In this document: in pieces, positions 55,924 to 64,000 of the stretch | Layout of the letters: each line of letters opens with the position of its first letter | Position numbering within the stretch: position 1 is the stretch's first letter | Assembly: GCF_048544455.1 (NCBI RefSeq) | Contig: NC_133536.1 | Location: forward strand, 164,906,825-164,970,824 | Reading direction: 5' to 3' | DNA length: 64,000 nucleotides | From: Silene latifolia | Lineage: Eukaryota > Streptophyta > Magnoliopsida > Caryophyllales > Caryophyllaceae | The notes under the pieces: model-generated | What the model was told of the DNA's origin: nothing | The model's input: only the letters and a program-made list of their open reading frames with translations | Databases searched by the model: none | Program-made: the position numbers and the translations under genes

Positions 55924-56073
55924 TGATACGTGCATTTTATATAGCCTTTTTAGTCTTATTTTGCACGTACTTCTATGCATTTTTATAGCGTTATGTATTG
56001 CAATATGCCCCGAATTGGCTACTTTGGTTTGTTTTGTCTGAATTGCAGAAACGAACCTGAAAGTGGTGAAACC
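55924..56073 (+). repeat. 3' LTR of the Athila-like element, first 150 bp
   Basis: TGATACGTGC... matches 29059-29208 with only a few differences, up to GGTGAAACC. Then the sequence switches to the copia LTR. The remaining about 1.3 kb must lie beyond the window. Confidence 0.88.
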
Positions 56074-57172
56074 TATAGGAAATATCGGTATACTTCCATT
56101 AACATTATAAGGATTATAACGAAATTATAAATATGAAAACTAGTCATAAATGAAATTAACATAAACAAAATAGAGAGATTATGAAATCAACCTTCGGTCC
56201 TAGCAAAATCGGCCTAAGAACAATATCGCAATGATATTCTCCTATCAGTTGTACCCAAGATGATATGAGATATGCCTTTGTTCTTGCTAGAATAGATCCC
56301 CAAAATTCGATGATTAATTTTTAGGGTTTTTCTTTCTTGTGTGATGAGTGAATTAGGTTAAAAAATTAGGTTAGAAAATGATCTCCCCTAGCTCTCTTAA
56401 AACCGTGTAAAAGAGCAAAATAGGGTAGATATTTCTTTCCTCTTTTTCGGCCCATCCAACCGAAAATAAGAGAGATTATTTTCTCATTTTCGGTTTTTCC
56501 ACCTACCAAAAATAAGGAGATTAAATCTTCTTGGTAGTTTACAAAATGTATATAAAGTGTATTAATTTTATAAATTGCCATTTATTTTATTCCGTGTAAA
56601 TAAGTCTACATACAACAGCTTGCAGTCGATTTATTAATACCGGTCTATAATAATTTATAATGACAATCATGTATAATATATACTTTAACAATAAATATCG
56701 CATATTTATAATTTGTAATTAAATATAACTGGTTACATTTAATTACGAATTAACATCTTAATTCGTTTAAGCTAAAATTATATACATTTATTAAATATAA
56801 CATATTATATTCAATTTACGAATTGACAGTTAATTCGTCTCAGCTAATATTATTTAATTAAATTAAATAATCGTCTCATCAAAACATTGACTAACTGTTT
56901 AGTCAAATACATGAACTAACCTTTTAGTCATATAAGGCATCAATGTGATTAAATTTCCATAATCACATCTCTCAAACACATCCTTTAGGTGTGACTTTTA
57001 GGGACCAGTTGATCACCGCCATCAGTATGATAATAACGTCAAACTTTCTAGCAAGCCAACCGTTATTAAGTAATCGTTAATCAACTGATAAAATACGAAG
57101 TATACCCTTGTGAACCTATAAGAGATTTATAAATGTTATCACACTAATTTGTGGAGGACACAAGCTCCAACA
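56074..57172 (-). repeat. 3' LTR of the right copia element
   Basis: On the minus strand it starts TGTTGGAGCTTGTGTCC (similar to TGTTGGAATATGTGTCC of the gag-only element). It ends ...TTTCCTATA at the Athila junction. The expected terminal CA is TA, explainable by one C-to-T change. Length 1099 bp. Confidence 0.75.
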
Positions 57173-57971
57173 AACTCCCACTTGTCCTCACAAGTCTATG
57201 TGCGATAACCGATTCTTATATCCTAAAATTTCTCCCACTCAATGTAAAACAATTTGCAAAATCCGTATTCACAAAGGTCGATTTTACAAGTGATCAATAT
57301 CAAGAGTGGTTTCCCCGACTAGAGAGTAACTTAACTGATAAACGAATCATCATTCGAGCATGGCCATGCATTTCAGTTACAACTCCTCGAGTGGCCCTGA
57401 GAAATAACTAAACCTGATAAAGGTTGGATATTTTCTTCAACTCGAATCCTGGCAGATGTAAGCACAGTATGAAATGACCCAGAAAAAATCTACTTAGTCT
57501 CCCGTTACGGCAGACCATGAGAAAGAAACCAAAGTCACCCAAAAACTGCCTTAATCTCAAGAGACAGTCGATAGTCAAAAGAATCGACTCTAGGAACACA
57601 ATGGACGTCCAATCAACGACCTGGCACTGAATGTTTTTAAACATTTAGGAGTCCATTACGTTGTCACAAAAATTGTCCTACGAGGTATCGTTATAACCCG
57701 TATTTGTGATCGATCAGCCAACTGATTGACTTATGGCTCGTTGAACCCACCATCAATCGACTGCACGATATAATAGCCAGAGTTATCAGCTCATATGGGC
57801 GATTACAGACCAAAACAAATATAATGTAATTCAGTTCACTTTGTGGCGTTCAATGTTGTCAGTACAATCCACATGAAAAACAAAATATGAAATAAACGAT
57901 GAAGTTATAAATAGTATATGAAAAAGATAATGTATCAAATCCATAATCAACTACTACAACTCAGGAACACG
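57173..57971 (-). other. 3' UTR and polypurine tract of the right copia element
   Basis: AGTGGGAGTT on the minus strand directly precedes the LTR. The region up to about 57400 aligns with 52530-52756 of the gag-only element. No gene. Confidence 0.7.
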
Positions 57972-58799
57972 CTAAATTCCCATGGAAATAACGTGCCCTT
58001 CATGCTTATCATAATTCAACGGTTTAGTGAGAGGATTCGCGATGTTTTCATCCGAAGCTATCTTGTCAATCACTATCTCTTCTTGCTCCACGTAATCACG
58101 GATCAGGTGAGCTTTCCGATGTACATGTCTAGATTTGTTGCTAGACTTTGGCTCCTTAGCCTGCAAGATGGCACCTCTATTGTCGTAATAGATGGTGATC
58201 GGGTTATTCGAACTAGGAACTATCGTAAGTCCTTGTAAGAATTGACGCATCCATATAGCTTCCTTTGCTGCTTCCGAAACGACATAGTACTCGGATTCAG
58301 TAGTAGAATCTGCTACAACATCCTGTTTGGAACTCTTCCAGCTGACCGCAGCACCATTAAGAGTGAAGACGAACCCGGACTGAGATTTTGAATCATCTCG
58401 ATCCGTTTGGAAGCTAGCATCTGCGTAACCGATTGCGCATAGCTTAGTATCTCCTTCATAAGTCAATACCCTATCCTTAGTCCTCCGTAGGTACTTAAGG
58501 ATGTTTTTAACAGCTATCCAGTGTGTTTCACCTGGATTCTTTTGGTACCGACTCGTCATACTCAATGCATATGCCATGTCTGGATGTGTGCATATCATGG
58601 CATACATGATTGATCCTATTGCAGATGCATAAGGAACACGACTCATGCGCTCAATCCCTTCAGACGTCGTGGGTGACTGAGACTTGCTCAATTGCATCCC
58701 AGACGTCATTGGAAGGTTCCCCTTCTTGGAGTTGGTCATGTTGAACCTTTCAAGAATCTTATCCAAATAAGACTCCTGACTAAGTGATAACGCCCGTCA
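57972..58799 (-). pseudogene. RT C-terminus and RNase H (right copia)
   Basis: Starts after an in-frame TGA at 58797-58799 (CGA to TGA fits the expected Arg). DKILERFNMTNSKKGNLPM leads into SRVPYASAIGSIMYAMICTH and HPDMAYALSMTSRY. RNase H follows: IGYADASFQTDRDDSKSQSG, SWKSSKQDVVADSTTESEYY, EAIWMRQFL, ending NIANPLTKPLNYDKHEGHV, which is the usual copia C-terminus. Confidence 0.9.
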
Positions 58800-60074
58800 T
58801 GATCTATCTCGGTAGATACGGATTCCCAATATGCGTTGTGCCTCACCCAGATCTTTCATCTGGAAATGGTTCTTCAACCATCCTTTAACCCAAGATAAGA
58901 GAGGAATGTCATTCCCAATCAAGAGTATGTCATCGACATACATTATCAAGAAAACAATCTTGCTCCCACTCGACTTGATATATAAGCATGGTTCCTGGAC
59001 CGATCGAGTAAAACCATACTCTTTTATCACCTGGTCGAAACGATGATTCCAACTCCGAGAAGCTTGCTTAAGTCCATAAATGGAAAGCTTAAGCTTGCAT
59101 ACTTTCTTAGGATTTTCAGGATCTATGAAACCTTCGGGTTGCACCATGTACAACTCCTCCTCAAAATAACCGTTTGAGAAGGCGGTTTTCACATCCATTT
59201 GCCAAATTTCATAGTCATGAAAAGTGGCAATCGCTAAGATAATCCGAATGGAACGCAGCATAACTACGGGTGCAAAAATTTCATTATAATGCAATCCGTG
59301 CACTTGAGTGAAACCTTTTGCCACTAGTCGTGCCTTGTAGGTATCTGGTTGCCCGTTTACAGAACGCTTTATTTTGTAAAGTCATTGGCACTGTAGAGGT
59401 TTTACCTTATTAGGTAAATCAACTAGATTCCATACGTCATTCTCATACATGGAGTCCATCTCGGATTGCATGGCTTCAAGCCAAAGCTTTGAGTCGGAAC
59501 AGGTCATGGCACCTTTATAGGTAGCGGGTTCATTACTCTATAGGAGTAAAACGTCACTCTCCTCGACCATACCAGTGTATCTGTCTGGAGGATTAGAGAC
59601 TCTACCCGACCTCCTAGGTTCCTCAGGAATATTAACCGTATCATCAGTTGGAGGAACAACTTCCTCCATCTGTTCCTCGGTTGTTGGTTCTGGAATCTCC
59701 GACAGCTCGAAGGTTCTATTACTTGTCTTGTTCTCGAGAAATTCTTTCTCTAAGAACTTTGCACTAGCCGCAACAAAAACTCGTTGTTCGGTAGGCGAAT
59801 AGAAGTAATGACCAAACATTCCTTTTGGATAACCAATAAAGTATGTCTTGACCGATCGCGGGCCGAGCTTATCCTCGTGTCTCCACTTGACATAAGCCTC
59901 GCAGCCCCAAACCCGAATAAAGGACAAGTTAGGGACCGTTCCCTTCCACATTTCATATGGAGTCTTGTAGACAGCTTTAGTCGGACTTCGGTTAAGTATA
60001 AGAGCAGCTGACAAAAGAGCAAAACCCCATAATGAATCAGGTACTACCGTGTGACTCATCATGGATCGAACCAT
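58797..60074 (-). pseudogene. Integrase C-terminus and RT (right copia)
   Basis: 60074-59538 gives the end of the integrase (TVVPDSLWGFALLSAALILN, TPYEMWKGTVPNL, RVWGCEAYVK) and a linker rich in Glu and Pro. After a TAG (59538-59540) the frame continues WLEAMQSEMDSMYENDVW, then a TGA near 59385 where Trp is expected. RT proper follows: ARLVAKGFTQVHGLHY, MDVKTAFSNGYFEEELYM, LSIYGLKQASRSWN and YVDDILLIGND. Confidence 0.9.
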
Positions 60075-61963
60075 GACAAGTAATGCTCTATTTCTCCGTT
60101 CGGACTATTTAATTGAGGTGTTCCAGGTGGAGTTAACTGTAAAACGATTCCACAGTCTTTGAGGTGTTGATTAAACTCATTTGAAAGATATTCGCCACCC
60201 CGATCTGAACGGAGTGCTTTAACCTTTCTACCCAGTTGGTTCTCAACCTTATTCTCGTATTCCTTGAATTTCTCAAAGGACTCACTTTTATGCTTCATTA
60301 AGTAGACATATCCGTATCTACTCAAATCGTCCGTGAAAGTGATAAAATATCTATAGCCATCTCTAGCGGTAATTGACATAGGTCCACATACGTCAGTATG
60401 TATGAGTCCTAATAGGTCACTAGCGCGCATTCCAACACCTTTGAAGGAAATTCGAGTCATTTTGCCAATGAGACATGATTCACACGTGCCATATGTAGAA
60501 AAATCGAATGCGGGAATAGTCCCATTCTCGACGAGTTTCTTTACACATTTTTCATTTATGTGTCTCATTCGACAATGCCATAGATAGGTTTGATCCTTGT
60601 CACCAACCTTTAACTTCTTATTATTCACGTGCAATATATCTGTAGTTTGATCTAAGATGTAAATTCCATTTATGGAAACTGCTTTGCCATAAATCATTTC
60701 ATTGAAAGAGAAAATACAGCTATTATCCTTTATTGAAAATGCAAAACCGTTTTTATCGAGTACAGAAACGGAAATAATGTTCTTAGATAAACTGGGTACA
60801 TAGTAACAGTTATATAAAAATAACTCAAAACCACTAGGGAGTTGGATTACGTATGTTCCCTTCGAGACTGCAGCAACTCTAGCTCCATTCCCGACTCGCA
60901 GGTCCACATCACCCTTTCCGAGAGGTGTGATGTTTCTTAGGCCCTGCAAATGATTACACAGATGAGAACCACAACCAGTATCTAGTACCCAAGTTCCGAA
61001 ACTTGCATGGTTAATCTCAATCATATGAATATAAGATGACATACCAACAGGAGTGACGCGGCCTGCTTTTATGTCCTCACGGTAAACGGGACAGTTCCGC
61101 CTCCAATGTCCAGTCTTGTGACAATGGTGGCACTCAATGTCACCGCCCTTGCTCTTTGCCATGCCTTGTGAGCCACTAGTCTCACCAGGCCCACTCTTAC
61201 CGTTTCCTGGCTTCTTAAACTTTGGCTTACCTAAAGTTAGGTCGCCTGGAGCTTTGCCCTTACCCTTATTCTTGTTGGAAATCATGAGAACATCTTGCTT
61301 CATGCTCCCACTCAATTTCATATCCTTCTCAGTCTGTACGAGAAGTGAGTGTAGCTCATGAGGACTTTTCTTCATGTCATTCATGTAGTAATTTGCCCTA
61401 AAAAGGGCAAAACAATCATGAAGTGAATGAAGCATACGGTCAATGACTATGCTCTCACTGATTTTGCAATCAAGTGCCTCCAATTTCTCGACATTCTCAA
61501 TCATGTTAAGAATGTGTGGGCTAACCGGTTGGCCCTTCTGGAGTTTCGCATCAAAGAAGCGACAGGTATGCTCATAAGTAACGATTCTCGGTGCTTTTGA
61601 GAACTCGTTAGTGAGCGTGGTGAAAATCTTGTTTGCACCTTGGGCAATGAAGCGTCTCTGCAAATTGGTTTCCATTGCAAAGATGAGTACGTTCTTTATC
61701 GCACCCGCTTCCATGACGAAGTCACTATATGCAAGTGACTCGTTAACTCCTGCATTGGGGCCTGGGTTTACCGGTATTGGCTCAGTTAAGTACTTGAGCT
61801 TACCGTGAGCAATGGCAGCATTCCGCAATGATGCCTCCCAGTCCGCAAAGTTGGACCCGTCATTTTTCGACGTGTGAACCGATTCATGTGGTCCATGAAA
61901 GCTTTCGGCAGACTCGCGTCCAAGTGTGGCACTTGGCATTGGGATTTCGTTATTTCCAGCCAT
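60059..61963 (-). pseudogene. Gag, protease and integrase core (right copia)
   Basis: Likely start MAGNNEIPMPS at 61963 (an upstream ATG at 61984 also exists). Gag: GSNFADWEASLRNAA, FSKAPRIVTYEHTCRFFDA. Zinc knuckle CHHCHKTGHWRRNC. Protease WVLDTGCGSHLCNH. Integrase zinc finger LWHCRMRHINEK ... CESCLIGK. Core IHTDVCGPM, FTDDLSRYGYVYL, ALRSDRGGEYLS. Near 60100 a small deletion shifts the frame, so the NG...ERRNR motif is split and the frame ends YLSWFDP. Confidence 0.9.
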
Positions 61964-61984
61964 TTGTTGTAACAATATTATCAA

Positions 61985-64000
61985 AATAAACGTATTCTAC
62001 ACTGCGAAAAGAAGAATAAAAATAATAAGCATATGCATCGTTATGATTTTAAGTCTTAATGCAAAACTGTTATAAGCGAAAACTCAAGCATTTATACAAT
62101 TGACCTCCCTCAAGAATTATATAAATGATTCCAAGACTCAATTATCTCAGAAATTGATAAGCCAACCTTTTGGCTAATTCTATCATTAGAATTCTTGGTC
62201 GATAAATTTCTGTAAATTCTATCTTTAGTCCATCATAATCACGAGAAACTCTTCGGATTATAATGTTGAGGTAAACTAAGTCAACACAAACTACTTACCC
62301 AACGTAGAAGGGGTCATATGGAGAGTAAGGTCCTATATGCCTACCGACGAAGAAGGGATTCATAGTTGTTTGCCCTTATAAAGACTAGTCTCAATTTCCG
62401 TTTTAGAGGAAGATCCCATCAACTTTATTTTAATTCATTTTAAGTGAACTAATATCTAGCATGCGTGAATGAATAAACTAAGGTGATAGCTTAAAAAATA
62501 TGTGTGACATCTGTATGTCTATGAAAACTAACATACAATCTATATGAGTCAATTTTCATGCATTTTAGTAGGTGGTTTGGTTTAGGCGGAATATGATGCA
62601 CTAACTATCATGTGAATCAAAAGCAATAAGAACGGTAAAACGTAAAACAAAAATAAAGTCCTAGTGTGGCCTATCTACCAAAATGAACATAAAATACAAT
62701 TTTGGAATCCATCCTTGGACCCGAGAAGCTTGTCTTGATGTTCCATCTTGGTCCATGTAGCGGGAGTGAGCTCCAATCTCCATCTTTAGTCTTCTTTAAA
62801 ATTACAATTAAAATTACAAAATAAACCTATTTACATTCTAATTTCAAAACATAATACTTAAAGAAAATAAAAGAAGATTCGAGATCTCAAATTACATTAA
62901 AATTATGTTTCCATCATTACGAAAACATAATTTAACTAAGGCCACACTAGGTATTACAAATTACAACCGATTGCAAAAATACGTGAATTAAACCATTCAA
63001 CGATTCATTCAACTAAAATAAAAATGCATCAACTATATAAATTAAACATTCATGACACAATTCCTTAATTATGTAGATTAATTTATCCAAACCACCTATT
63101 AAATGATCAAGTTAAGTGACAATTCCTCAATTACTCATATTAATTTTAATCTTAATTCACATTAAACTTGTAATATGAATTATTCAACATTATTTTAAAC
63201 CTCTTTAAAATAATTAGGTATCTTTAATATGTGAACTTTTTCACAACAAACTATTATACAAAATATAGAAATGATGTATAATAATTAACATTGGCCAAAA
63301 TAAATAAATAAAAACAGAAATTATATGTTTTTTTTTATCTTCTCGGCTGCACACGGCTTTTATGTCCAAAATTTTTTTTTTTTTTTTGCTTTTTGTTATC
63401 AGCAAACAATAAAATCAAAACAGGAAGAATTTTTTTTCTCGGCAATTCCTTAAAAAACGAAACAAAAAAACAGAAATATATATTTTTTTAAAATCGGCAA
63501 ATCTAAAAAAAACAAAACAGATTTCCCTTTTTTTTCTCGGCATTTCAGCAAAAACACCAAAATTTTGTTTTTTCCGGCTGAATTAAAACCAAACAGCCCA
63601 ATTTTTTTTTTATTTTATCAAAACAAAAAAAAACATAAAGATGAACAATTTGTTTATAGTTGCTATATTAGAACAAGATTGGCATAAACATCTTTTTAAT
63701 TTAAACATATATTCAAACTTGATGATCCAATTTAACCTATTAAAAGGAACATCTAAATCATGATAAAACCGATCATCACAATTGATTTAAATGTTAAATT
63801 AACTTGTTTGCCAAAAACCATATAGCAAAAACAATTGAACAACCAATAAAACCAATTCCCATTTTTCATTTTAATTTAATTTTCATTAAATCAAAACATC
63901 TACAAATTATCATATTATCACCTTAACTAATTAAAACAACAATATGAAAAATCAAAATGGAAACAAAAGATAAAAAAAAAAACAGAAAACTCTCGGCCAA
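61985..64000 (-). other. Leader of the right copia element (to window end)
   Basis: 2 kb AT-rich, no gene. T-rich and A-rich runs at 63330-63640 are interspersed with CTCGGC. No PBS is seen on the minus strand, so the 5' LTR must be beyond 64000, consistent with the 2.2-kb leader of the gag-only relative. Confidence 0.65.

Larger units (their letters stand above)
29059..56073 (+). mobile_element. Athila-like non-autonomous LTR element, broken by three insertions
   Basis: 5' LTR 29059-30522, PBS, gag, protease, ORF-1 gene, 3' untranslated region, polypurine tract, and the first 150 bp of the 3' LTR (55924-56073). Subtracting the Tekay complex and the gag-only copia element, the internal region is about 7.3 kb. 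There is no RT, RNase H or integrase between protease and ORF-1, only about 0.9 kb of non-coding DNA, so it depended on another element. The rest of the 3' LTR should resume right of the copia insertion outside this window. Confidence 0.87.
56074..64000 (-). mobile_element. Ty1/copia element inserted into the Athila 3' LTR, cut by window end
   Basis: 3' LTR 56074-57172, polypurine tract, RNase H, RT, integrase, protease and gag in copia order on the minus strand, then a long leader running off the right edge; the 5' LTR is outside. Polyprotein broken by one frameshift and three in-frame stops. The target site is the Athila LTR after GGTGAAACC. Confidence 0.88.

Overview
The window is plant nuclear DNA and most of it is LTR retrotransposons nested inside one another. 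Ty3/gypsy elements of Tekay, Athila and Tat/Retand type, Ty1/copia elements, MITE-like DNA elements, Helitron-like ends, one nuclear tRNA and one plant-type calmodulin-binding protein gene all point to a eudicot. The Tat-lineage element carries an antisense gene plus an internal tandem repeat. I know that arrangement from Retand elements of Silene, so Caryophyllaceae is my best guess for the family; this is an inference.

Layout. 1-5372: 5' part (minus strand) of a non-autonomous LTR element. Its LTR, PBS and leader match the Tekay element further right, but its gene is an ATHILA ORF-1 homologue. 5373-17541: AT-rich gene-bearing DNA with a 388-bp Mutator-like MITE, a tRNA-Lys(CUU), a 737-bp TIR element, the calmodulin-binding protein gene (9680-11209, minus), a hAT-like element (14333-15100), a GRF zinc-finger gene fragment and three Helitron-like 3' ends. 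17547-28985: Retand-like element on the minus strand, flanked by the TSD ACATA, with decayed gag-pol and a plus-strand antisense gene that has its own TATA box and an intron. 29059 to beyond 56073: Athila-like element on the plus strand without RT or integrase. Inside it sit a Tekay complex with three LTRs (35740-45108, minus, TSD CTAAT) and a gag-only copia element (45289-54032, plus, TSD TTGGC). Its 3' LTR is broken at 56073 by a larger copia element (minus) that runs off the right edge.

Most unusual signal. The Tekay-type elements carry clusters of the 12-bp palindrome ACTCGG(T/C)CGAGT, and the Athila-like element carries clusters of ACTCGATCGAGT. Spacing is very regular: about 20 bp within groups of four and about 52 bp between groups in the Tekay type; strictly alternating about 22 and about 30 bp (51-bp period) in Athila. 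These distances are close to 2, 3 and 5 turns of B-DNA, so the palindromes would lie on one helical face. The sequence between them has diverged much more than the palindromes. They occur in LTRs, in leaders and, in Athila, within the gag-protease reading frame. This looks like a phased array of protein-binding sites shared by unrelated retrotransposon lineages.

How the parts work together. None of the retroelements has a fully intact polyprotein: each shows frameshifts, stops or missing domains. The gag-only copia element shares gag and 3' UTR sequence with the fuller copia element and could have been mobilised by a relative of it. The two ATHILA ORF-1 genes each start directly after a predicted 3' splice site, which suggests expression from a spliced message.
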